Counted from the stretch's first letter, positions 9,018-22,777 are shown. The stretch: DNA of 64,000 nucleotides from Curvibacter sp. AEP1-3 (GCF_002163715.1 NZ_CP015698.1:1674001-1738000); one strand, 5' to 3'. Notes: a model not told the origin generated them from the letters alone. Numbers and translations: made by a program.

Positions 9018-12000
9018 GTTCACTGCCGCATAGGCAGCTCAGAAGTCCCCAAAGACGACCCGTTCTGGGAGGGGCACGTTCACTGCCGCATAGGCAGCTC
9101 AGAAGTCGCAAATCTATCGAGCGAGGACGATGGCCATGTTCACTGCCGCATAGGCAGCTCAGAAGAGTGATACGGCCAGGCTGCCGGCTGCGATCGAGTT
9201 CACTGCCGCATAGGCAGCTCAGAAGATGGGGAGGTGCCAGCATGACCGACATCACCTGTTCACTGCCGCATAGGCAGCTCAGAAGTATGACATTGCCGCA
9301 AACTCACGCATCCGGTTGTTCACTGCCGCATAGGCAGCTCAGAAGACACAGAGCACTACGTTGGTGGGCTCTGTGCTGTTCACTGCCGCATAGGCAGCTC
9401 AGAAGTCAGGGTCAGTGGGAAATGCCTCGCACTCCAGGTTCACTGCCGCATAGGCAGCTCAGAAGACGAACAAGCTGGCGGGCTATCGGGTAATGGCGTT
9501 CACTGCCGCATAGGCAGCTCAGAAGTCGGTAACGGCAATGCGCGTGGGCACCGGTTCGTTCACTGCCGCATAGGCAGCTCAGAAGGCGCGATGGTGGGGC
9601 AAAACATCGGTACACGCGTTCACTGCCGCATAGGCAGCTCAGAAGTCGACCTCGGCAGGTTGCCGCAGGAAATACAGGTTCACTGCCGCATAGGCAGCTC
9701 AGAAGAAGCGAAAAACGGCGGCGTTTGGCCCAATGCCGTTCACTGCCGCATAGGCAGCTCAGAAGTGCACTACGACGCCGCCATCAACCGCGTAGGCGTT
9801 CACTGCCGCATAGGCAGCTCAGAAGAGACGCGAACGCGCCAAGCGTCGCCTTAACACGTTCACTGCCGCATAGGCAGCTCAGAAGAAGATGCCTTCACAG
9901 AGACCGCCTTTCCAAGCGTTCACTGCCGCATAGGCAGCTCAGAAGTTGTCTCTTGCGCGGATGAAGGCGTTGAACTGGTTCACTGCCGCATAGGCAGCTC
10001 AGAAGGCCTGGCAGCCCGTACCGCTCTGCACCACGCCGTTCACTGCCGCATAGGCAGCTCAGAAGACATCGAAGACGCAGTAGAAGAAGCCGAAGGGGTT
10101 CACTGCCGCATAGGCAGCTCAGAAGAGCAAGAAATCAACTGGCGCGGGCGCAAAGTGGTTCACTGCCGCATAGGCAGCTCAGAAGCGCTTGTAGTAGCCG
10201 GTCACTTCGTCCGAGGCGTTCACTGCCGCATAGGCAGCTCAGAAGAACCTCCGATCCAGCACGTCCTGCCGCTTGGTGTTCACTGCCGCATAGGCAGCTC
10301 AGAAGAACGCGCTTGGCTTTCATGACGTCCAGCTCTTCGTTCACTGCCGCATAGGCAGCTCAGAAGACAGCCACGTCGAGCAGACGGCAGCATCCACGGT
10401 TCACTGCCGCATAGGCAGCTCAGAAGATTTTGTCGATGGCGTTGGGGGCGGCAAATAAGTTCACTGCCGCATAGGCAGCTCAGAAGATAACAACGTCTCC
10501 ACTGGTGCGCCCACCGTCGTTCACTGCCGCATAGGCAGCTCAGAAGATACTGGATGAAATCTCCAAGTTCGACCGCAGGTTCACTGCCGCATAGGCAGCT
10601 CAGAAGAAATCTTGTCCTTCACTTCGCCCTTGATCTCGGTTCACTGCCGCATAGGCAGCTCAGAAGGCTACATCCACAACCCCCAGCAGTCAGCAAGAGT
10701 TCACTGCCGCATAGGCAGCTCAGAAGAGTGAGTCCCAGTTCACTCGTAGCGGCATCGGGTTCACTGCCGCATAGGCAGCTCAGAAGGTGGTGGATTGCTG
10801 AGCCGCAGCGGATGCTGCGTTCACTGCCGCATAGGCAGCTCAGAAGCCGTTGTCATTGCTGTTTTGCAAGACGTATCGGTTCACTGCCGCATAGGCAGCT
10901 CAGAAGCGATTTCTTCCCGCACGATTTCGACAAACTCTCGTTCACTGCCGCATAGGCAGCTCAGAAGACACAGCGGCCCGCGAAGGTAGACAAGGATTTG
11001 TTCACTGCCGCATAGGCAGCTCAGAAGTTTGCAATGGCCGTCGTGAATCCAGCGCGGAAGTTCACTGCCGCATAGGCAGCTCAGAAGTCGCTCGATAGAT
11101 ATACAAAGATCAAGCCGCTGTTCACTGCCGCATAGGCAGCTCAGAAGTCTCCAAACACCCGAACGAGCAACATGGCGCAGTTCACTTCCGCATAGGCAGC
11201 TCAGAAGTTGTCAAACACCGTACCCGTGCCCAAAGACGTGTTCACTGCCGCATAGGCAGCTCAGAAGCAGCATCACCCCATTTGAAGATGAGTCGAAACG
11301 TTCACTGCCGCATAGGCAGCTCAGAAGTACGCCAAATGTCAGCGCCTCATGGCCTACACGTTCACTGCCGCATAGGCAGCTCAGAAGCAGCGCTGCCAGG
11401 CAGGCGCGTTGCTCTGGACGTTCACTGCCGCATAGGCAGCTCAGAAGTTGGCATGAAATATGGGGCGTTTGGACATGAAGTTCACTGCCGCATAGGCAGC
11501 TCAGAAGTACAAATTCGTCAGTGAGGGTGGCGTAGTGCAGTTCACTGCCGCATAGGCAGCTCAGAAGGCTTGTACGTGGTCGAAATGAATGCAGGCGGCG
11601 TTCACTGCCGCATAGGCAGCTCAGAAGTGCTGCCCACTCTGATATGGCGCAGGTCATGCGTTCACTGCCGCATAGGCAGCTCAGAAGATAGAAGCAGCCG
11701 CTTGGACATCGTAGTTAGTGTTCACTGCCGCATAGGCAGCTCAGAAGCGTTCCCCTGTATCCAAAGGTGCGTCTAGCGCGTTCACTGCCGCATAGGCAGC
11801 TCAGAAGAGTCGCAACGATGTCGCACGCAGCGGCCACACGTTCACTGCCGCATAGGCAGCTCAGAAGAAAGTGTCAGCAGCAGCAACGTAATCATTGGCG
11901 TTCACTGCCGCATAGGCAGCTCAGAAGTTTGAAATATCGGCATTTGCATTGATGGCCTGGTTCACTGCCGCATAGGCAGCTCAGAAGATATCGCCCTGAA

Positions 12001-15000
12001 ACAGTATCGGACGCTCGGTGTTCACTGCCGCATAGGCAGCTCAGAAGCTTACGCAGGAACTTGCCGAAGGCTTGCTTGTGTTCACTGCCGCATAGGCAGC
12101 TCAGAAGTACACGCTCACCGGAATAGACCAGCATCTGCTGTTCACTGCCGCATAGGCAGCTCAGAAGAAGCGAAAAACGGCGGCGTTTGGCCCAATGCCG
12201 TTCACTGCCGCATAGGCAGCTCAGAAGATATCGGCCTGAAAAAGAATGGGCCGTTCAATGTTCACTGCCGCATAGGCAGCTCAGAAGCTGAACTCGTATT
12301 CATTGCGCACATAGAGTGCGTTCACTGCCGCATAGGCAGCTCAGAAGCCTGTGGCCTCGCACTCTATTGGGCAGCAATTGTTCACTGCCGCATAGGCAGC
12401 TCAGAAGTGGGCAAAAGCGGCGGTAATGGAGGTGAAGATGTTCACTGCCGCATAGGCAGCTCAGAAGTTGAGCTTTCCCTCAGACCACACACAGGCAGAG
12501 TTCACTGCCGCATAGGCAGCTCAGAAGACGGCCACAGACATGACAAAACGAGGGCCATGGTTCACTGCCGCATAGGCAGCTCAGAAGGTCCCCGTGTCCG
12601 GCGGGCTGGTGTTGATCGCGTTCACTGCCGCATAGGCAGCTCAGAAGCAGCAAGTGTTCTGTGCTCCAGTGATGCCGTCGTTCACTGCCGCATAGGCAGC
12701 TCAGAAGATGGATCGACTGGTGGGCGAAGCACGTCGGTTGTTCACTGCCGCATAGGCAGCTCAGAAGAGACCGCAGGGCAGGGCTCATCGATCTAGTGTG
12801 TTCACTGCCGCATAGGCAGCTCAGAAGTCTTTGTTTTGCGCTACATCCCACTGCCAGTAGTTCACTGCCGCATAGGCAGCTCAGAAGTCCTCATGGTCAC
12901 CAGCCTGCGCACCGACAAAGTTCACTGCCGCATAGGCAGCTCAGAAGTTCTAAGTCACTGTCCGCTCAATGCGGGTCGTGTTCACTGCCGCATAGGCAGC
13001 TCAGAAGACGCGTATGTAAGCAGTCGAATCGAGGCGGGGGTTCACTGCCGCATAGGCAGCTCAGAAGTGACAAATCACCGTTGAAATAAAAAGGACCAAG
13101 TTCACTGCCGCATAGGCAGCTCAGAAGTGTGAGCGACATGCCAGCTTCCTGCAGCTTTTGTTCACTGCCGCATAGGCAGCTCAGAAGTGCAACGCCGCTA
13201 CCCGCAAGAAGCCGGCGGCGTTCACTGCCGCATAGGCAGCTCAGAAGTGTTGCTGGGCTGCGCCATGGCAGAGGCCCTGGTTCACTGCCGCATAGGCAGC
13301 TCAGAAGGCTACACGCGGGAGCCTGCCATTTGACCTGGCGTTCACTGCCGCATAGGCAGCTCAGAAGTGAGCCTGTTTCGCAAAGACATCCCCGGTGAAG
13401 TTCACTGCCGCATAGGCAGCTCAGAAGACTTGCGGGTGTCGATCAAGCGCAGGGGCAGCGTTCACTGCCGCATAGGCAGCTCAGAAGAGCTCAAGTCTTG
13501 AACGGCATGCACTACTTCATGTTCACTGCCGCATAGGCAGCTCAGAAGTTGCTGGTGTCCTGGCAACGTCCATCGTCGGCGTTCACTGCCGCATAGGCAG
13601 CTCAGAAGCGCACATTCAAGCGCACCCTCGGTGAAAAAATTGTTCACTGCCGCATAGGCAGCTCAGAAGAAGCCTCCGTAGACGTTGCACAAAAAGTCGT
13701 CGTTCACTGCCGCATAGGCAGCTCAGAAGCTGGACTAAACCACCATGCCACGCTACATCCGGTTCACTGCCGCATAGGCAGCTCAGAAGACGCTCATCTA
13801 CAGCGTCAGCCACCGAACCACGTTCACTGCCGCATAGGCAGCTCAGAAGTGTTCCACGCCAACCATAACAACGTCTCCACCGTTCACTGCCGCATAGGCA
13901 GCTCAGAAGAATGCTCGGTATCCCTTTCGAGCGGGCATCACGTTCACTGCCGCATAGGCAGCTCAGAAGTGCCTTCCAAGCTTGACCTGGTCATGGCGCA
14001 GGTTCACTGCCGCATAGGCAGCTCAGAAGTTGAGCTCATGAGGCTTGGCACCGTATGGACCGTTCACTGCCGCATAGGCAGCTCAGAAGTCTTCGTACTA
14101 AATTCTTTGGTGTCGCCCATTGTTCACTGCCGCATAGGCAGCTCAGAAGGTACTTCTGGCTGTAAACACGTAGAGAGCCACGTTCACTGCCGCATAGGCA
14201 GCTCAGAAGAACTCCTGGAGGATTTTCGGCAACCGCCGGTATGTTCACTGCCGCATAGGCAGCTCAGAAGTGATACCCAGCGCGAACAGCGCCGCTTGCA
14301 TGTTCACTGCCGCATAGGCAGCTCAGAAGACCGGGTTGTTGTCGCAACCGAGGCTAAGCCACGTTCACTGCCGCATAGGCAGCTCAGAAGTTATCGATGC
14401 TGCTGATGTGGTGTGGCAGACCGTTCACTGCCGCATAGGCAGCTCAGAAGAGTTATAAGTCGCCGTACTGTCTGCTGCTTCAAGTTCACTGCCGCATAGG
14501 CAGCTCAGAAGACTGTCACCAGGCTGGGGGCGATGAGAAACAAGTTCACTGCCGCATAGGCAGCTCAGAAGACCTCAACGCGGGTGGGGTCAAGAATGAT
14601 CAGGTTCACTGCCGCATAGGCAGCTCAGAAGATTCCGGCACAGTTTTTACGATTAATCCAACAGTTCACTGCCGCATAGGCAGCTCAGAAGCGTCAACGG
14701 CGCTTTATGGTTGGGCCCCTAGCGTTCACTGCCGCATAGGCAGCTCAGAAGGTCCGCTAAAGGTGCCGCTGCGTGCTGACTTTGTTCACTGCCGCATAGG
14801 CAGCTCAGAAGATGTCCACCACCAAAAGCACCACCCAGCCAACGTTCACTGCCGCATAGGCAGCTCAGAAGCTTCGAGTCTGCTGTTGAGTGCTACAGCG
14901 CAAGTTCACTGCCGCATAGGCAGCTCAGAAGCACGCCGATGCTGGTGTCAGGTTGCCTGTGTTGTTCACTGCCGCATAGGCAGCTCAGAAGAACAAACGC

Positions 15001-18000
15001 CGCGACACCATTGAAGTCCTCATGTTCACTGCCGCATAGGCAGCTCAGAAGCTCACAAACCGCGTCGAGCAGCATGAAAAAGAGTTCACTGCCGCATAGG
15101 CAGCTCAGAAGAAGCGAGCTTGGCGCATAGTGACTTCTGTGGGGTTCACTGCCGCATAGGCAGCTCAGAAGATCAAGACCTTTTTGCAGTGAACCCGCCC
15201 ACCGTTCACTGCCGCATAGGCAGCTCAGAAGTTGCCCCGCTGCGATGTCGGCCAGGTAGCCGAGTTCACTGCCGCATAGGCAGCTCAGAAGTTCTTGATG
15301 TTGCCATCCAACACGAAGTCGATGTTCACTGCCGCATAGGCAGCTCAGAAGAGCAAGGCTCCGTCAGGTCGCGCCCGCAGGTAGTTCACTGCCGCATAGG
15401 CAGCTCAGAAGAAAAGTGACCCGTTAGATGCATCGCTGATAGGGTTCACTGCCGCATAGGCAGCTCAGAAGGAATTTGCAGCACTCGAGCAGCGGGTCAA
15501 CACGTTCACTGCCGCATAGGCAGCTCAGAAGAGCTCTTGACGATATACCGTGGCCGTAGCCACGTTCACTGCCGCATAGGCAGCTCAGAAGAGTCTTTCC
15601 AGAACTCCCGCAAGTGGAAAGCCGTTCACTGCCGCATAGGCAGCTCAGAAGATGGCAGTAACAATGCCCATTGCCAAGGGTAGGTTCACTGCCGCATAGG
15701 CAGCTCAGAAGTGGTTGTTGGCAATTCAGAAGGCCGATCAGGCGTTCACTGCCGCATAGGCAGCTCAGAAGAACACGGGGTTGGTCGGTATGGCCGCCAC
15801 CGCGTTCACTGCCGCATAGGCAGCTCAGAAGAGTGCAGCAGCAAGGCCCACGTAAAACGCGGCGTTCACTGCCGCATAGGCAGCTCAGAAGCACTTCTCG
15901 GGGTTGAGTTGCATCACTTTCATGTTCACTGCCGCATAGGCAGCTCAGAAGCACGCCGATGCTGGTGTCAGGTTGCCTGTGTTGTTCACTGCCGCATAGG
16001 CAGCTCAGAAGATCTCACGAGCCATGATCAACAAATCGGTTACGTTCACTGCCGCATAGGTAGCTCAGAAGCCAATGTTTCGTTCACGAAGAGCTGCATG
16101 GGGCGTTCACTGCCGCATAGGCAGCTCAGAAGACGCGCAACGAGATCGAGAGCCACTTCAGCTCGTTCACTGCCGCATAGGCAGCTCAGAAGTACCCGAT
16201 TTTTTCCCCGTCGCACCTGGACAAGTTCACTGCCGCATAGGCAGCTCAGAAGCTGTTTTGTCGCATCGCATTTGCGGCGGGGGAGTTCACTGCCGCATAG
16301 GCAGCTCAGAAGAGTGCGCCTGACACGTTGTTGTCAAAGGTCATGTTCACTGCCGCATAGGCAGCTCAGAAGAGTCCCGCGCCTGCATCTTTTCGTCCGG
16401 CAAGGTTCACTGCCGCATAGGCAGCTCAGAAGACAAAAGAATGCCGGAAATCAAAGCGCGTGTTGTTCACTGCCGCATAGGCAGCTCAGAAGCGCACTAT
16501 TTCACTTTCAATCTCAGCGGCTTCGTTCACTGCCGCATAGGCAGCTCAGAAGATTGCGCCCGACAAGTTGTTGTCAAACGTCATGTTCACTGCCGCATAG
16601 GCAGCTCTGAAGTCCTAGCCTAGGGGAATGCCTACACCCCTAGAGTTCACTGCCGCATAGGCAGCTCAGAAGTATTGCAGCGCAATCCCGTGGCAGCCGC
16701 CACAGTTCACTGCCGCATAGGCAGCTCAGAAGAGCCTCATTGCCATGGCCGGTGACACCGTCGAGTTCACTGCCGCATAGGCAGCTCAGAAGGATGTCAT
16801 AGTGACGGCAGTTGCGCTTGATGAGTTCACTGCCGCATAGGCAGCTCAGAAGGCTCCCCTCAGGCCAACCTGGTTGTGTTCGATGTTCACTGCCGCATAG
16901 GCAGCTCAGAAGTTCACGATCCTGGGCGAAGTGCGCGCCGCGGTGTTCACTGCCGCATAGGCAGCTCAGAAGTGGACATCGATCGAGTCCAGCCACATGG
17001 GGAAGTTCACTGCCGCATAGGCAGCTCAGAAGTTGAGGAGGCCGGCCGATCGCTCCACCAGATCGTTCACTGCCGCATAGGCAGCTCAGAAGATCAGGTC
17101 CATGCCACGGAAATTGCGGGCACCGTTCACTGCCGCATAGGCAGCTCAGAAGTATGCTTTGGCCGATGCCCGCCGCGCCCTTGAAGTTCACTGCCGCATA
17201 GGCAGCTCAGAAGAGAGAGGCCCAAACCTCGCAGCCACCCCACACGTTCACTGCCGAATAGGCAGCTCAGAAGAATGCCGCGAGTTGCGCCGCCATGGAT
17301 ACGGCGTTCACTGCCGCATAGGCAGCTCAGAAGTTGGTATGACTGCTCTCGCCGGCCAGTCTGAAGTTCACTGCCGCATAGGCAGCTCAGAAGATGTCAG
17401 GAAACAAGGGGTTGGTGCAGTCCACGTTCACTGCCGCATAGGCAGCTCAGAAGTAGCACTGTGATGGAAAGCTCATGGATATGACGTTCACTGCCGCATA
17501 GGCAGCTCAGAAGGTATCGGTTACAGGCTTTGCGGCCCAGGGATAGTTCACTGCCGCATAGGCAGCTCAGAAGTTGATGGATTCGTGGACAACCAGGGAA
17601 TCCTGGTTCACTGCCGCATAGGCAGCTCAGAAGTCAATGCGATGCATGCCTGAAAAAATCTAGTGGTTCACTGCCGCATAGGCAGCTCAGAAGTTAATCG
17701 GTTGTTTGTTCACACCGGCCGAAGCGTTCACTGCCGCATAGGCAGCTCAGAAGGTACAGATTCGTGCGCAGGTCGATACCATTTCGTTCACTGCCGCATA
17801 TGCAGCTCAGAAGATGTCTCCTGTGGGGTTTGGATTTGGGGTGTTGTTCACTGCCGCATAGGCAGCTCAGAAGTGTTACTCATACCGGGCGTTGCCCTGT
17901 TAATGGTTCACTGCCGCATAGGCAGCTCAGAAGCACCACTTCACCGCCCGCGATTACGGTTTCGCGTTCACTGCCGCATAGGCAGCTCAGAAGTCTCAAT

Positions 18001-21000
18001 AGACGTTGCCGGTCAACAGGCATTTGTTCACTGCCGCATCGGCAGCTCAGAAGGCATTGGCGCCCTGGCCCAGGCGGACACCGGCGTTCACTGCCGCATA
18101 GGCAGCTCAGAAGATCAAGAAACGCAAGCCGTCGCGCCCCAGCAGGTTCACTGCCGCATAGGCAGCTCAGAAGTTGTCGGGCTCCGGCTCTACTGGTTTG
18201 AGTATGTTCACTGCCGCATAGGCAGCTCAGAAGTTTTTCGTGCGTAAGGCTTGAGAGCTGGCTGGGTTCACTGCCGCATAGGCAGCTCAGAAGATGCGTC
18301 TTTTGGGAGCAGGTTGCGAAGCCCTGTTCACTGCCGCATAGGCAGCTCAGAAGAATTTCCTTGATTGCTCGCATGACGCCCCCTTGTTCACTGCCGCATA
18401 GGCAGCTCAGAAGATTAGCCACGCTTTAACTCAGCCTTTCTTTTTGTTCACTGCCGCATAGGCAGCTCAGAAGTGGGCCAACGTCCGCTTCGCATGCCCA
18501 CCAGGGTTCACTGCCGCATAGGCAGCTCAGAAGACCGTCATCACGGTGTCTGACACATCCAAAGCGTTCACTGCCGCATAGGCAGCTCAGAAGATCACTT
18601 CTGCGGTGTTGATGTCCAGGTACGCGTTCACTGCCGCATAGGCAGCTCAGAAGAATTGTGCTGCAATTGTTGCATCCACGACCATGTTCACTGCCGCATA
18701 GGCAGCTCAGAAGAAGGCCGCACGTGGGACACCCGCCCCGCCTCTGTTCACTGCCGCATAGGCAGCTCAGAAGATGTAGGTAGCGCTGCCTGGGATGCCT
18801 TGGCTGTTCACTGCCGCATAGGCAGCTCAGAAGATCTCCGATGCAGACGGCCACCTGACCTCTTTGTTCACTGCCGCATAGGCAGCTCAGAAGGCCTTCA
18901 GGCGCTCACCGAGCACCACATTCCCGTTCACTGCCGCATAGGCAGCTCAGAAGATGCGCTTGCCTTGATATTGAGACAGCGGCTTGTTCACTGCCGCATA
19001 GGCAGCTCAGAAGTTCCCCAAGGGCAAATACCAAAGGCTCCACACGTTCACTGCCGCATAGGCAGCTCAGAAGGCCGCAACTTTCAGCCCTCACTCGCAT
19101 CTGCCGTTCACTGCCGCATAGGCAGCTCAGAAGCAAGAGGTGCAGAGCACTATCACGAAATGGCTGTTCACTGCCGCATAGGCAGCTCAGAAGAGTCAAG
19201 ATTTGGCGTTCTCGATATCAAAGTTGTTCACTGCCGCATAGGCAGCTCAGAAGCCAATGACTTCGAGGAGTTTTGCTAAGCCAAAGTTCACTGCCGCATA
19301 GGCAGCTCAGAAGTAGGTGGTGGCTGGGTATCCACTAGCCCATGCGTTCACTGCCGCATAGGCAGCTCAGAAGAGAGATTCTGCAAGACAGCATTGCAAC
19401 AAATCGTTCACTGCCGCATAGGCAGCTCAGAAGAGGTCATCCTGCAATTGCTAGAGAAACGTGTAGTTCACTGCCGCATAGGCAGCTCAGAAGAAGATTG
19501 CACAGGCAGGGCGGGCAAAGCCGTTGTTCACTGCCGCATAGGCAGCTCAGAAGTGCAAGCATTACCGTCCCCGAAGCGCAAGTCAGTTCACTGCCGCATA
19601 GGCAGCTCAGAAGTTTACCCGCCGTGGCGGTGTAGTGCTGCTTGAGTTCACTGCCGCATAGGCAGCTCAGAAGTTAGTCCTCAATCTCAAAGTCATTTAC
19701 TGCCCGTTCACTGCCGCATAGGCAGCTCAGAAGACATAGCTCATGTCCGCTTCAGACAGATCGACGTTCACTGCCGCATAGGCAGCTCAGAAGTGATCCC
19801 GTCGAACCACCGCAAACGAAAACGCGTTCACTGCCGCATAGGCAGCTCAGAAGCTGGATGCCAAAACCGAGCTGGGCGAGTTCCGCGTTCACTGCCGCAT
19901 AGGCAGCTCAGAAGAGCCTTAGAACCCGCACTTGATACCTGCCACCGTTCACTGCCGCATAGGCAGCTCAGAAGGTACCGCTGAACTGGATGTTGTCCAG
20001 CACCGCGTTCACTGCCGCATAGGCAGCTCAGAAGTCGACCACACAAAGGCGATGATCTGGGAGGACGTTCACTGCCGCATAGGCAGCTCAGAAGTGGGGC
20101 GAGTAGCGCGGCCCCGGCGCAAAGCCGTTCACTGCCGCATAGGCAGCTCAGAAGAATTGTTGCTGGTCATCCGCCTGGTGCATCGCGTTCACTGCCACAT
20201 AGGCAGCTCAGAAGATCAAACTGGTGAGACTTCCTTGCGGATCAGTGTTCACTGCCGCATAGGCAGCTCAGAAGTTTTCCGCCTGCGTTGCTTCCGTTGT
20301 TCCATATGTTCACTGCCGCATAGGCAGCTCAGAAGAAGTTGACAGACCCAGCATCTGCAATGCTGCCGTTCACTGCCGCATAGGCAGCTCAGAAGGCAGT
20401 GACTACAACGGCCAATCTGCATTTGTCGTTCACTGCCGCATAGGCAGCTCAGAAGTACAAATTCGTCAGTGAGGGTGGCGTAGTGCAGTTCACTGCCGCA
20501 TAGGCAGCTCAGAAGAGCGCAGCTTTCCACCCGTCCCGAGATTAAATGTTCACTGCCGCATAGGCAGCTCAGAAGAGATTAATCACCGTTGAAATAGAAC
20601 GGACCAAGTTCACTGCCGCATAGGCAGCTCAGAAGTGAACGATGGCATGTGGGCAGACTTTGCCGGCGTTCACTGCCGCATAGGCAGCTCAAAAGAAAGC
20701 CAAAAAAGCAGCCAGTAGCTTTTACATGTTCACTGCCGCATAGGCAGCTCAGAAGGTCCAAAAGCGTGCATGAAGCATGGCCATATCGTTCACTGCCGCA
20801 TAGGCAGCTCAGAAGACCGCCCACCGTGTACTTAATGGGAACTTCCTCGTTCACTGCCGCATAGGCAGCTCAGAAGACAAGCATCCGTCCGTTGACAACC
20901 AAATCCGGGTTCACTGCCGCATAGGCAGCTCAGAAGAAAGCGGAGGGACGCACCTGGGACGCGTCTTTGTTCACTGCCGCATAGGCAGCTCAGAAGAGGC

Positions 21001-22429
21001 TGAATGGCACTTTGCTGGCGTGCACCAGGTTCACTGCCGCATAGGCAGCTCAGAAGACGATCATCGGCGCAGACCCTTGACCGTGGATGTTCACTGCCGC
21101 ATAGGCAGCTCAGAAGATGGCAGGCAGCAGGCTGCACACTTTGTCTGCGTTCACTGCCGCATAGGCAGCTCAGAAGCTGGCAAGTCTTACTACATCTTCA
21201 AGCACCAGGGTTCACTGCCGCATAGGCAGCTCAGAAGAAAACACGGCCATCTCCAAGCGTCGGTGCAGCGTTCACTGCCGCATAGGCAGCTCAGAAGACA
21301 TACGCATTGACTTTTGCACCGCTCCAGCTGTTCACTGCCGCATAGGCAGCTCAGAAGAGTGCGCCGACTGTGTCAATCACCCACACCGGGTTCACTGCCG
21401 CATAGGCAGCTCAGAAGTTCACGGCGGCAGATTCCGGCGTCATGTTGTTGTTCACTGCCGCATAGGCAGCTCAGAAGATGCTTCATCCACGCTTTTGGAC
21501 GGACGAGTGGTTCACTGCCGCATAGGCAGCTCAGAAGTTCTTCAATGTCCTTGCCCTGGGGAGGTGTCAGTTCACTGCCGCATAGGCAGCTCAGAAGCTC
21601 TGCAAGATATGGCCATGCTTCATGCACGCGTTCACTGCCGCATAGGCAGCTCAGAAGAGAACTCTGCCGTCAGACAAACTGGCAGCGGCGTTCACTGCCG
21701 CATAGGCAGCTCAGAAGAATGCCTGGTCTGCAGCGGCAAACATGCCGACGTTCACTGCCGCATAGGCAGCTCAGAAGGATAGACGGCGGTTGCGTTCTCA
21801 TTCATACCTGTTCACTGCCGCATAGGCAGCTCAGAAGTGCAACTGCGTATCCCAGCCCAGATCCACATGTTCACTGCCGCATAGGCAGCTCAGAAATTGT
21901 TCTCCGAAATGCCATTCTGCTTCTCTGTGTTCACTGCCGCATAGGCAGCTCAGAAACTTGATCTCGGTGATCACCTGCTGCAGGTCGGGTTCACTGCCGC
22001 ATAGGCAGCTCAGAAAGGTGAAGATGAGTGCGGCGTCGAAGATGAGGAGTTCACTGCCGCATAGGCAGCTCAGAAAAGGTTGATAGGCATGTACTCACCC
22101 GTCGAATCGTTCACTGCCGCATAGGCAGCTCAGAAAATACCGGCATGCGGCTGTGAGGTAGCGAATTCGTTCACTGCCGCATAGGCAGCTCAGAAAAGCT
22201 TGACATTGCCGCTGCCAAGGCTCACCCAGTTCACTGCCGCATAGGCAGCTCAGAAAGTACCGCTTCAGGAAGTCATCGTAATCGCCACGTTCACTGCCGC
22301 ATAGGCAGCTCAGAAATTGGCGGTTCAGCCCAGGCGGTGCGTAAGTGAGTTCACTGCCGCATAGGCAGCTCAGAAAAGCAAGTGTTCTGTGCTCCAGTGA
22401 TAACGTTTCGTTCACTGCCGCATAGGCAG
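9018..22429 (+). CRISPR. Type I-F CRISPR array, 223 full repeats plus a truncated one, 223 spacers
   Basis: 28-bp repeats beginning GTTCACTGCCGCATAGGCAG recur about every 60 bp without a gap. Counting by phase, 207 spacers are 32 nt, 14 are 33 nt and 2 are 31 nt. The stem CTGCC/GGCAG is the Csy4 hairpin. Repeats end CTCAGAAG up to about 21840 and CTCAGAAA from 21869 on. Single-base variants are at 11180, 16044, 16585, 17246, 17786, 18026, 20187 and 20668 (repeat starts). Three spacers occur twice exactly (9706/12168, 11508/20456, 14932/15952) and others are near copies. The last repeat keeps only 20 nt (22410-22429) and runs into unrelated sequence. Apparent reading frames inside the array are translations of the repeat. 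Confidence 0.98.
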
Positions 22430-22777
22430 TGTAGGGATCCGAAGTTGTTGTCGCAAAGCTCGCGCTATATCAACTACTTAGACAACAAACTTGGGCTTCC
22501 GTATTAAATGTCATTCAAACATATTGTCGAATACCTAATAACGTATCAAATTTCTTGTCACGCCGCTGGAATCAGTGCAATACGCGTACTAGTCACGCCC
22601 TGGTTTGAGGCATAGGTGAAATGAGATGCGTCTCACAGCAGCTTTCAAGTTTTGATCAGAGCTAAGTGCGGCAAAGACAAATTACGCTAGTTGGAGAGCC
22701 CACAGCGCAATTGATTATTTTTTCGGCGATCAACTGCTATTGGATGCAGGGCAAACAATGCGGAGCTACCCGAGCGA
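22430..22777. other. Junction of the broken array with the inserted island; no gene seen
   Basis: The sequence changes abruptly after base 22429 within a repeat. I see no open frame of convincing length, no inverted terminal repeat at the breakpoint, and no further repeat copies until 32348. It looks like intergenic or decayed sequence. Confidence 0.5.

Noticed and set aside
9018..22429. Many overlapping reading frames with recurring HCRIGSSE, SLPHRQLR and LSCLCGSE peptides
   Set aside because: These are translations of the CRISPR repeat in different frames and strands; no codon pattern or ribosome-binding sites.
9018..22429. Self-targeting spacers against other parts of the window
   Set aside because: I compared what I could by eye and found no convincing match outside the array; only the mini-CRISPR guide matches a nearby site. 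A full search is needed to exclude weaker ones.
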